Shown here: one piece after another, positions 57,691-64,000 of the stretch
Layout of the letters: each line of letters starts with the position of its first letter
Position numbering within the stretch: the stretch's first letter is position 1
Assembly (NCBI RefSeq): GCF_900200035.1
Contig: NZ_FZTC01000009.1
Location: forward strand, 64,001-128,000
Direction: 5' to 3'
Length of the DNA stretch: 64,000 nt
Source: Klebsiella grimontii
Lineage (GTDB): Bacteria; Pseudomonadota; Gammaproteobacteria; Enterobacterales; Enterobacteriaceae
Notes under the pieces: model-generated
Databases searched by the model: none
Told to the model about the DNA's origin: nothing
What the model saw: the letters and a program-made list of their open reading frames with translations, nothing else
Made by a program: the position numbers and the translations under genes

Positions 57691-57700
57691 GGACCTATGT

Positions 57701-58459
57701 TCAGTTCTGCAACACCGACGACACCAGCAGCTGGGTGTAGGGGTGATGGGGATCGTCGAGCACCCGGTCGGTTAAGCCGCTTTCCACCACCTGTCCTTGT
57801 TTCATCACCAGCAGACGGTTAGCCAGAAGGCGGGCGACGCCGAGGTCGTGGGTCACAATCACCACCGCCAGGTTTAGCTCCACCACCAGGCCGCGCAGCA
57901 GATCGAGCAGGCGCGCCTGCACTGACACGTCCAGCCCGCCGGTGGGCTCATCCATAAACACCAGCTTCGGCTGGGTCACCAGATTGCGGGCGATTTGTAG
58001 ACGCTGCTGCATACCGCCGGAAAAGGTGGTGGGCAGGTCGTCAATGCGCGAAGGCGGGATCTCCACCTCCTGCAACCACTGCTCGGCGGTGGCGCGAATA
58101 TCACCGTAGTGCCGCGCGCCGGTCGCCATCAGGCGCTCGCCGATATTCCCCCCCGCCGACACCTGGCGGCGCAGTCCGTCCATCGGATGCTGGTGCACCA
58201 CGCCCCATTCGGTGCGCAGCAGGCGGCGGCGATCCGCTTCGCTCATCGCGTACAGCGAACGGTTCTGATAGCGCACGTCGCCCTGCTGCGGCGTCAGGCG
58301 GGCGGAAATCGCCTGTAGAAGGGTGGTTTTCCCGGAGCCGGACTCGCCGACGATACCCAGCACCTCTCCCGGCCACAGTTCAAACGAGACGTCGCTGAAG
58401 CCTTTGCCCGGCGCGTAGAGGTGGGTCAGATTATTGACCGCCAGTAACGGATGACTCAT
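57701..58459 (-). CDS. phnK: C-P lyase complex ATP-binding protein PhnK
   Basis: ABC-type ATPase that docks on the PhnGHIJ core complex and supports the C-P lyase cycle. From ATG 58459 the product is 252 residues, as in E. coli. Motifs are Walker A GESGSGKTT (about 37-45), signature FSGGMQQRLQIARNL and Walker B LVFMDEPTGGLD. A longer in-frame start at 58507 would overlap phnJ by 52 bases and is not favoured. It overlaps phnJ by 4 bases. Confidence 0.94.
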   Translation of the reverse strand: MSHPLLAVNNLTHLYAPGKGFSDVSFELWPGEVLGIVGESGSGKTTLLQAISARLTPQQGDVRYQNRSLYAMSEADRRRLLRTEWGVVHQHPMDGLRRQVSAGGNIGERLMATGARHYGDIRATAEQWLQEVEIPPSRIDDLPTTFSGGMQQRLQIARNLVTQPKLVFMDEPTGGLDVSVQARLLDLLRGLVVELNLAVVIVTHDLGVARLLANRLLVMKQGQVVESGLTDRVLDDPHHPYTQLLVSSVLQN

Positions 58460-59304
58460 TTTTTCTGCTCCTCGCTCTGCTGGCGGCAATAATCGGTATC
58501 GGAACAAACAAACATCCGTTTGCCGCTGTCGTCGAGCACCACTTCATCAAGATAGCTATGGCGCGAACCGCAGATGGCGCAGGGTTCATCCCACTCCTGA
58601 ACGGTAAACGGATGATCGTCGAAATCGAGGCTTTCTACCGGGGTGTACGGCGGCACCGCGTAGATGCGTTTTTCACGTCCGGCGCCGAACAGCTGGAGGG
58701 CGGGCATCATATGCATCTTCGGGTTATCGAATTTCGGAATCGGCGACGGGTCCATTACGTAGCGGCCGTTGACCTTCACCGGATAGGCGTAGGTGGTGGC
58801 GATATGGCCGAAGCGGGCGATATCTTCGTACAGCTTCACCTGCATCACGCCGTACTCCTCCAGCGCGTGCATGGTGCGGGTTTCGGTCTCGCGCGGCTCG
58901 ATAAAACGCAGCGGCTCCGGGATCGGCACCTGGAAGATCAGGATCTGATCTTCAGTCAGCGGCGTTTCCGGGATCCGGTGGCGGGTCTGGATCAGCGTCG
59001 CGTCTTCGGTGCGCTCGGTGGTCGCGACGCCGGTGACGCGTTGGAAAAACTGGCGAATCGACACCGCGTTGGTGGTGTCGTCGGCGCCCTGGTCAATCAC
59101 CTTCAGCACGTCATTTTCGCCGATGACGCTGGCGGTAAGCTGGATACCGCCGGTGCCCCAGCCGTAGGGCATCGGCATCTCGCGACCGCCGAAGGGCACC
59201 TGGTAGCCGGGGATGGCCACCGCTTTCAGGATGGCGCGGCGGATCATGCGTTTGGTTTGCTCGTCGAGATAAGCAAAGTTGTAGCCGGTCAATGCGTTAG
59301 CCAC
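58456..59304 (-). CDS. phnJ: C-P lyase radical SAM subunit PhnJ
   Basis: Catalytic radical-SAM enzyme that breaks the carbon-phosphorus bond of ribose 1-methylphosphonate 5-phosphate, releasing methane from methylphosphonate. A GTG start at 59304 gives 282 residues (E. coli 281). The longer ATG frame (from 59436) lies inside phnI and is not conserved. Cluster and catalytic cysteines are C242, C245, C267 and C273, in the same spacing as the E. coli enzyme (PCAIC and CSDTDYC). It overlaps phnI by 8 bases. Confidence 0.95.
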   Translation of the reverse strand: MANALTGYNFAYLDEQTKRMIRRAILKAVAIPGYQVPFGGREMPMPYGWGTGGIQLTASVIGENDVLKVIDQGADDTTNAVSIRQFFQRVTGVATTERTEDATLIQTRHRIPETPLTEDQILIFQVPIPEPLRFIEPRETETRTMHALEEYGVMQVKLYEDIARFGHIATTYAYPVKVNGRYVMDPSPIPKFDNPKMHMMPALQLFGAGREKRIYAVPPYTPVESLDFDDHPFTVQEWDEPCAICGSRHSYLDEVVLDDSGKRMFVCSDTDYCRQQSEEQKK

Positions 59305-60361
59305 GTTGATTCTCCCGTTGCAGGCGTTTAAGCAGCGCCAGTTCGGCCTGGAAATCGACATAGTGGGGAAGTTTAAGGTGCGAAACGAAACCGGCCGCCT
59401 CGACGTTATCGGCATGCGCCAGCACAAACTCTTCATCCTGAGCGGGGCCCGCCACTTCTTCGCCGTACTCCGGCGCCTGGAGCGCGCGGTCCACCAGCGC
59501 CATCGCCATCGCTTTACGCTCGCTCATGCCGAACGTCAGGCCGTAGCCGCGGGTAAAGTGCGGCGGTTCATCCTCAGGGGCGACAAAGCCGTTAACCATT
59601 TCGCATTCGGTCATCAACAGTTCACCGATATTGACGGTGAATCCCAGCTCTTCGGGAGCGATCTCCACCGCGACGTAGCCGCTGCGAATTTCACCGGCAA
59701 ACGGGTGGTTGCGCCCGTAGCCGCGCTGGGTGGAGTAGGCCAGCGCCAGCAGATAGCCCTCGTCGCCGCGCGCCAGCTGCTGCAGGCGCGAAGAGCGCGA
59801 GCAGGGATAGACCGGCGGATGGCGGGTGATATCGTCGGGCTGCGCGTCGGTATCTCGTTCGGCTTTCGCCAGTTCTTGCTGAACCAGCAGATTAAAAACG
59901 TGCGGCGCGGCTTCCTGCGGCGCGCTATCGGTCGCCAGCGGCGGCGTTTCGCCGTTGGCCAGCAGGGTAAAATCGAGCAGGCGGTGGCTGTAATCGTAGG
60001 TTGGGCCGAGCAGCTGGCCGCCGGGAATATCTTTATAGACCGCCGAAATACGGCGCTCAAGGCGCATTCCGGCGGTGTCGACGGGCTCGCTGACCGCCAG
60101 CCTTTGCAGCGTGGTGCGGTAAGCGCGCAGCAGAAAAATCGCTTCGACGCTATCGCCGCTGGCCTGCTTCAGCGCCAGCGCCGCCAGCTCCCGGTCGGCG
60201 ATACCGCCTTCGGTCATCACCCGGTCCACCGCCAGATTAAGCTGCTGGCTAATCTGGTCAACGCTGATTTCAGGAAGCCGTCCATCGCCTCGGCGTTTCT
60301 GTTCCTGTAGGGCGTGAGCGGCGACGATCGCCTTCTCGCCGCCTTTGACGGCTACGTACAT
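59297..60361 (-). CDS. phnI: C-P lyase core subunit PhnI
   Basis: Core subunit with nucleosidase/transferase activity, which displaces adenine from ATP so that phosphonate is attached to ribose triphosphate. The 354-residue product equals E. coli PhnI. Conserved segments include YVAVKGGEKAI at the start and RGYGRNHPFAGEIRSGYVAVEI (about 213-234). One-base overlap with phnH (TAATG-like junction) indicates tight coupling. Confidence 0.95.
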   Translation of the reverse strand: MYVAVKGGEKAIVAAHALQEQKRRGDGRLPEISVDQISQQLNLAVDRVMTEGGIADRELAALALKQASGDSVEAIFLLRAYRTTLQRLAVSEPVDTAGMRLERRISAVYKDIPGGQLLGPTYDYSHRLLDFTLLANGETPPLATDSAPQEAAPHVFNLLVQQELAKAERDTDAQPDDITRHPPVYPCSRSSRLQQLARGDEGYLLALAYSTQRGYGRNHPFAGEIRSGYVAVEIAPEELGFTVNIGELLMTECEMVNGFVAPEDEPPHFTRGYGLTFGMSERKAMAMALVDRALQAPEYGEEVAGPAQDEEFVLAHADNVEAAGFVSHLKLPHYVDFQAELALLKRLQRENQRG

Positions 60362-60945
60362 TAGCAGACCTCGACATGGGTGGTGCGCGGGATAGCCAGC
60401 AGGCGTTCGCCGCAGGTGAGGATCAGATCGATGCCCAGCGGGAACGGATGCGGGCGCTCGGTCAATTCTTCAATAATGCATTCCGGCAGCTGCGGGGCGA
60501 TCATCCGCTCTTCGGCGATCCCCGCGCCGGTCAGCCGCAGCATCCGGCCGCCGCTCAGGCTGGCAAGCTGGACCACCAGCGTGACGCCGGTTTCCGGGGC
60601 GACGACGGTTCCGGCGGAAAGCACGTTAAGCTGCTCGGCGCTGATGGTGTCGCTGGCGACGGCGAAGATCGCCTGCTGCGGCTGCTCAACCAGCGGCGCG
60701 CCGGTATGAAAGCGCAGATTCTGGCCGACGAGATCGTTATGCAGCGCCGGAGCCAGCCAAACCGGCGTGTCGTGATCCACCAGCGTCAGCAGCAGGCTGG
60801 TGGAGGCGACGTTCAGCGGCTGCCAGCCGTGCTGAAGCTGTTGCAGGGAGACAATCACTCCCGGCTCGCTCATCGCTTTCAGCAGGCGGCGGAAACTGTG
60901 CTGGGCGTCCTGCACAGCCAGGGTAAAGGCGGGTTGTAGTGTCAT
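60361..60945 (-). CDS. phnH: C-P lyase core subunit PhnH
   Basis: PLP-transferase-like fold subunit without a cofactor, required for the PhnGHI ribosylation step. It has 194 residues, the E. coli length. Conserved parts are [24 protein letters not shown] at the start and [20 protein letters not shown] near the end. It overlaps phnG by 4 bases. Confidence 0.95.
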   Translation of the reverse strand: MTLQPAFTLAVQDAQHSFRRLLKAMSEPGVIVSLQQLQHGWQPLNVASTSLLLTLVDHDTPVWLAPALHNDLVGQNLRFHTGAPLVEQPQQAIFAVASDTISAEQLNVLSAGTVVAPETGVTLVVQLASLSGGRMLRLTGAGIAEERMIAPQLPECIIEELTERPHPFPLGIDLILTCGERLLAIPRTTHVEVC

Positions 60946-61394
60946 GCGTTATCTCCGCGAACCAGAGTAAAGAAGTCGACCCGGCTGGCGTTGACTTCGG
61001 CGCGTCGGGCTTCAATGCGCACGCTACGTTGTTCTTCCAGCGGGGTTATCAGGGTTTCCATCAGGGTGTGAAAATGGTGTGGCGACTGCATCAGGGCATC
61101 GATAGCCGCGCAGCGTTCAGCGTGCGGACGGTCGCGGCCCAAAATCCAGCTATAGCCGAGCGTTCCGTCGGCCAGGCGAATGGCGGCGCGGGTTAAGGTA
61201 GCGTCTCCGGCAAAGAACCGGTCGCCGATGCCGCCCATACGCGCCTGCAGCTGAACCAGTCCGGTTTCCGGGGCGCGAATCAGCTCATACTGCGGCGCGA
61301 GCTGCAGGGTCTGCATCCGCGCCGCCAGTTCTTGTGGTTCACTGTGGGCCAGCACGGACATCCAGCGCTGGCGGATAGCGGTATCAAAGTGCAT
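60942..61394 (-). CDS. phnG: C-P lyase core subunit PhnG
   Basis: Small core subunit, 150 residues as in E. coli. Characteristic segments are [11 protein letters not shown] (about 8-18) and [21 protein letters not shown] (about 63-82). It forms the (PhnGHIJ)2 complex. It begins one base after the phnF stop codon, so PhnF is made from the same message. Confidence 0.95.
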   Translation of the reverse strand: MHFDTAIRQRWMSVLAHSEPQELAARMQTLQLAPQYELIRAPETGLVQLQARMGGIGDRFFAGDATLTRAAIRLADGTLGYSWILGRDRPHAERCAAIDALMQSPHHFHTLMETLITPLEEQRSVRIEARRAEVNASRVDFFTLVRGDNA

Positions 61395-62120
61395 TCAGTG
61401 CTCCATGGTGAATTCAATCATGTCGGCGCGGGTCAGGCTGACGGAGTACTCCGTCGCGTTCTGCTCGTCCTGGCGATGATTCAGGGTGCGCACGCACAGC
61501 AGCGGCGCCATGTTGGGAATGCCGAGAATAGTGCTCTCTTTGGCCTGCGCGCGGCGGGCGCTGATTTTGGTGCGTACGCGGGTCAATTCGATATCAAGCC
61601 GGTCGCGCAGCAGGTCATGGAGAGAGCCGTGGGTAAAGGTTTGCAGAACCGGCCACAGTCGCAGGTCGGTAAAGTAGTGGTCTATCAGGCACAGCGCGAC
61701 GCCGTTAACGCGGCGCAGGGTGCGCAGGTGGATGACGTTATCGCCTTCATTAATGGCAAAGGCTTCGGCAACGTGGCTGCTGGCCGGGCGTAACACCGAC
61801 AGCAGCTTCTCGCTGGTCGGATGGCTGCCCTGTTCGAGAAGATTCTGGCTAAAGCGGGCCTGGGCGTTGAGCGGATAATCGATCGGGCGCATCAGAACCA
61901 GCACGCCGACGCCCTGGCGGCGCTGGACCCAGCCGCGTTCGACGAGCTGATCGATGGCCCGGCGCAGGGTATGGCGGTTAACTTCAAAGCGGGTCGCCAG
62001 CTGCTGCTCGGCGGGAAGATAGTCGCCGCAGCGGTAGTGGTGGCGAAGCTCTTGCTCAAGTTTGGCGGCAATTTCCTGATATCGTGTCGGGTAACTGGTC
62101 GGATGTCTGGATAAGTACAT
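61395..62120 (-). CDS. phnF: GntR/HutC-family regulator PhnF
   Basis: Predicted transcription regulator of the phosphonate operon, 241 residues as in E. coli. It has an N-terminal winged helix (about 15-80, with LATRFEVNRHTLRRAIDQLVERG) and a UTRA effector domain (about 95-240) that probably binds a phosphonate or phosphate ester. Here it is the first gene of the phn operon, because phnCDE are absent upstream. A convincing Pho box was not found before it: repeats resembling CTGTCAT occur near 62185-62215 but with imperfect spacing. Confidence 0.93.
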   Translation of the reverse strand: MYLSRHPTSYPTRYQEIAAKLEQELRHHYRCGDYLPAEQQLATRFEVNRHTLRRAIDQLVERGWVQRRQGVGVLVLMRPIDYPLNAQARFSQNLLEQGSHPTSEKLLSVLRPASSHVAEAFAINEGDNVIHLRTLRRVNGVALCLIDHYFTDLRLWPVLQTFTHGSLHDLLRDRLDIELTRVRTKISARRAQAKESTILGIPNMAPLLCVRTLNHRQDEQNATEYSVSLTRADMIEFTMEH

Positions 62121-62277
62121 GTCAATCGAGCCTCACTATGGACATGAAGGAGTTTCCCTCTGAGCGTGGGCCGATCCTGACGGTTTTTTGTTACATTTCG
62201 GTTAACTCATGATGACCGGGGGATGAAGAGTTAATGCCGGTGGGATGACAGGGGGAGGGGGAATGAACGCACGGATG

Positions 62278-62310
62278 CCCTCACCCCGGCTCTCTACCGG
62301 AGGGTGAGGG
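62278..62310. repeat. REP-like palindrome between phnB and phnF
   Basis: CCCTCACCCC / AGGGTGAGGG form a 9-of-10 inverted repeat with a 13-base loop just past the phnB stop. It marks the place where E. coli carries phnC, phnD and phnE. Confidence 0.6.
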
Positions 62311-62324
62311 GAGGAAGGTAAGCG

Positions 62325-62759
62325 TTAAGGCTCTTTCACCACGTTGACCATCCACGGGACGCCAAAGCGGTCGATGACTTTACCGAAGCCGTGCGCCCAG
62401 AACGTTTCCTGCCAGGCCATCTCTATCTGGCCGCCGTCGGCGAGGCCGTCAAACCAGCGTTTACCCTCGATAACGTCTTTTGGGTCGAGCACGATGGTAA
62501 ACCCGGCGTAGCGCTCCATTTTGCTGGAGGGGCTGTCGCTGAGCATCAGGATGCCATCCGCGATGCGCAGGCTGGCGTGGGCGATACCGTCGGCAGCCAG
62601 GTGCTGGCCGGAAGGGCAGCCATCTTCGGCGTCCTGGCTATTCTGCGGCATTTCACCCCAGGTGATTTTGTGGAGCAGCTCAGCGCCCAGCGCCTGCTGG
62701 TAGAAAGCGATGGCGGCAGCGCAGTTGCCGCTAAAAGCGATATAGGGACTTAAGGGCAT
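62325..62759 (-). CDS. phnB: VOC-superfamily protein PhnB (YjdN)
   Basis: Glyoxalase/VOC-fold protein of 144 residues (E. coli 147), close to the 3-demethylubiquinone methyltransferase-like family; its role is unknown and it is not needed for C-P lyase. ATG 62759 is chosen because GAGG is 8 bases upstream; ATGs at 62765 and 62789 are less well placed. The conserved SPYIAFSGNCAAAIAFYQQALGAEL start and KRWFDGLADGGQIEMAWQETFW end are clear. Confidence 0.9.
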   Translation of the reverse strand: MPLSPYIAFSGNCAAAIAFYQQALGAELLHKITWGEMPQNSQDAEDGCPSGQHLAADGIAHASLRIADGILMLSDSPSSKMERYAGFTIVLDPKDVIEGKRWFDGLADGGQIEMAWQETFWAHGFGKVIDRFGVPWMVNVVKEP

Positions 62760-62887
62760 AAGCATTACCTCAGGTAACGAATATTCCATTAAGCGTAGAA
62801 GGGGATTGCGGAATTAAGCCAGGCGGCAGCGACGGGTAAAGTGAGTACGAATGCGGGAAGACTGGCCAGAGCGCGGAAAAAATATAT

Positions 62888-62914
62888 TTCCCCCGACGAT
62901 AGGCGTCGGGGGAA
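62888..62914 (-). terminator. Terminator of phnA/yjdM
   Basis: On the minus strand TTCCCCCGACG / CGTCGGGGGAA (11 bp perfect, 5-base loop) is followed by ATATATTTTTT, a few bases after the yjdM stop. It implies that phnB has its own promoter. Confidence 0.88.
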
Positions 62915-62919
62915 TAAAA

Positions 62920-63255
62920 TCAGTTCTTTTTAACAAATTCGGATTTTAGCTTCATTGGGCCAAAACCATCAATTTTACAGTCAATATTATGATCGCCTTC
63001 CACCAGGCGGATATTTTTAACTTTAGTACCAATTTTTAGCATCGAAGAGCTGCCTTTAACCTTCAGATCTTTTACTACGGTGACGCTATCGCCGTCGGCC
63101 AGTAAATTGCCGTTGGCGTCTTTGACAATCAGCGCGTCGTTATCGTCCACAGGCTCGGCATTGTTCCATTCGTGGGCGCATTCCGGGCAAACAAACATGC
63201 CGTTGTCTTCATAAGTGTATTCAGAATGGCATTTTGGGCAGTGGGGCAGTTGCAT
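62920..63255 (-). CDS. yjdM: Zinc-ribbon protein YjdM (PhnA)
   Basis: PhnA-family protein, 111 residues as in E. coli. A zinc ribbon is formed by CPKCHSEY (about 6-13) and CPECAHEW (about 23-30). An SH3-like C-terminal domain follows, with [21 protein letters not shown]. Despite its old name it is not phosphonoacetate hydrolase and its function is unknown. The E. coli neighbours crfC and yjcZ are missing between it and proP. Confidence 0.93.
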   Translation of the reverse strand: MQLPHCPKCHSEYTYEDNGMFVCPECAHEWNNAEPVDDNDALIVKDANGNLLADGDSVTVVKDLKVKGSSSMLKIGTKVKNIRLVEGDHNIDCKIDGFGPMKLKSEFVKKN

Positions 63256-63795
63256 GACGTTCCTCGCGATTACTGGGTAAAACAGGACGTTGGTCCTTTA
63301 AATGGCGGCTGATAGCCGAAAGTGATGCTGATTATAGCGCAATCCCGCACTTTTGTCGGGCCTTTTTTATGACACTTCCCAGCGGAGAAAGAGAATATAT
63401 ATTGTGGGGATAGGCGGGGTTATTTCCTTAAAAACCGCCAGTTATTTCCGGAAATGTATCGCTAAGTTCCAATATTCATTGAACTTATTGGTTTGAGATG
63501 ACTCTGTTTAAGGGTAGGTAAATTTTTGTGAAGTTGATCCCAAATTTAAACGCTGTTAGGGTAAAAAGGCGAGAACGCAAATTCACTACACTTATTAGCG
63601 GCACCGCTTATTTGATTATGGCCAGAGCAGGCGTCAACAGGTTCGGTTGTACGGACTGTCAGCAGACAGTGCAGGCAAACCTGCTACGCTTGAAATGTGG
63701 AGCACAGCAATTCGCCGCTCCCAACGCATGACGCGAATGACCTTGTCATTCGGCGGAGATTCGTGCGCTCAAGGCGAGAGCAAAAGAGGAAAATT
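63256..63795. promoter_or_regulatory. proP control region
   Basis: This 540-base region ends at proP. The part from about 63510 resembles the E. coli proP upstream region by eye, with its P1 CRP site (separate entry) and GTTAGGGTAAAAAGG after it. P2 (RpoS/Fis) should lie closer to the gene but could not be placed with certainty. An open frame at 63528-63731 is not called. Confidence 0.6.
63527..63542 (+). promoter_or_regulatory. CRP site of the proP P1 promoter
   Basis: TGTGA-AGTTGA-TCCCA keeps a perfect first half-site and a degenerate second half (TCACA in E. coli, where CRP represses P1). The flanking bases agree with the E. coli proP site. Confidence 0.65.
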
Positions 63796-64000
63796 ATGCT
63801 TAAAAGGAAAAAAGTAAAACCCATCACGCTTCGGGATGTGACCATCATTGATGATAGCAAACTGAAGAAAGCGATTACCGCAGCGTCGCTGGGTAACGCG
63901 ATGGAATGGTTCGATTTTGGGGTTTATGGTTTTGTTGCGTATGCCCTGGGTAAAGTCTTTTTCCCCGATGCCAACCCCAGCGTGCAGATGATCGCCGCGC
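63796..64000 (+). CDS. proP: Osmoregulatory proline/glycine betaine symporter ProP, 3' end cut by the window
   Basis: Proton symporter of the major facilitator superfamily that imports proline, betaine and ectoine under osmotic stress. Only the first 68 codons are present. They read MLKRKKVKPITLRDVTIIDD, then the first membrane span preceded by SLGNAMEWFDFGVYGFVAYAL, the metabolite:H+ symporter signature of E. coli ProP (500 residues). AGAGGAAA precedes the ATG as ribosome site. Confidence 0.95.
   Translation, partial: MLKRKKVKPITLRDVTIIDDSKLKKAITAASLGNAMEWFDFGVYGFVAYALGKVFFPDANPSVQMIAA

Noticed and set aside
62160-62220. Possible Pho box upstream of phnF
   Set aside because: Pieces resembling CTGTCAT/CTGTAAC occur (GGTCAT, TGTAAC, CGTCAG) but not in the required 11-base repeat with enough matches. 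A PhoB matrix scan would decide.
63528-63731. 67-codon plus-strand frame upstream of proP
   Set aside because: Coincides with the proP promoter region; in E. coli this is non-coding.

Overview
The window is chromosomal DNA of an enterobacterium, most likely of the Klebsiella/Raoultella group. The gene order follows the E. coli K-12 segment from ssb to proP: ssb, yjcB, pdeC, soxS/soxR, ghxP, yjcE, actP-yjcH-acs, gltP, yjcO, fdhF, mdtPON, ytcA, yjcS, alsKECABR, rpiB, yjdP, phnP to phnF, phnB, phnA, proP. Protein lengths and motifs match the E. coli orthologues closely. The Klebsiella-type assignment rests on the complete second BamA (BamK), a glutathione transferase next to soxR, and the content of the accessory blocks; the species cannot be fixed from the sequence alone.

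Layout. (1) 1-9.1 kb: the 3' end of ssb, then an accessory block absent from this place in E. coli: an MltF-like lytic transglycosylase, a FepA-type catecholate receptor, a one-domain AraC regulator, the BamA paralogue bamK, and an unrecognised cysteine-containing ORF. (2) 9.2-17 kb: syntenic core with yjcB, the c-di-GMP phosphodiesterase pdeC, the redox pair soxS/soxR with its operator, a glutathione transferase, the purine permease ghxP behind two PurR-like sites, and the antiporter yjcE. (3) 17-30.6 kb: a second accessory block where E. coli has only yjcF. It holds a LysR regulator divergent from AEC transporter, ThDP decarboxylase-like enzyme and zinc alcohol dehydrogenase genes; a LysR regulator divergent from a CidA/LrgA-LrgB pair; and a five-gene chaperone-usher fimbrial operon. 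(4) 30.6-37.2 kb: acetate uptake and activation (acs-yjcH-actP), gltP and yjcO, with the E. coli nrf operon missing. (5) 37.4-46.8 kb: selenoprotein formate dehydrogenase H (fdhF) with SECIS and sigma-54 promoter, the MdtNOP efflux system with ytcA, and alkylsulfatase yjcS. (6) 47-54.3 kb: the D-allose regulon and yjdP. (7) 54.3-63.3 kb: a C-P lyase operon (phnFGHIJKLMNP) that lacks phnCDE and phnO, then phnB and phnA/yjdM. (8) The proP regulatory region and the first 68 codons of proP.

How the parts work together. Most syntenic genes concern nutrient scavenging and stress: acetate, glutamate, formate, allose, phosphonate, purines, redox-cycling drugs and osmolytes. The accessory blocks add envelope functions (siderophore receptor, second Omp85 assembly factor, murein hydrolase, fimbriae, holin-like pair). 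They also add one small metabolic cluster (17.2-22.3 kb) whose gene set suggests uptake of a 2-oxo or related carboxylic acid, ThDP-dependent decarboxylation to an aldehyde, and aldehyde/alcohol interconversion. That cluster is the best candidate here for an uncharacterised system. No rRNA, tRNA, CRISPR array, transposase or integrase was seen. REP/BIME-type palindromes occur at several gene ends and inside the phn operon.
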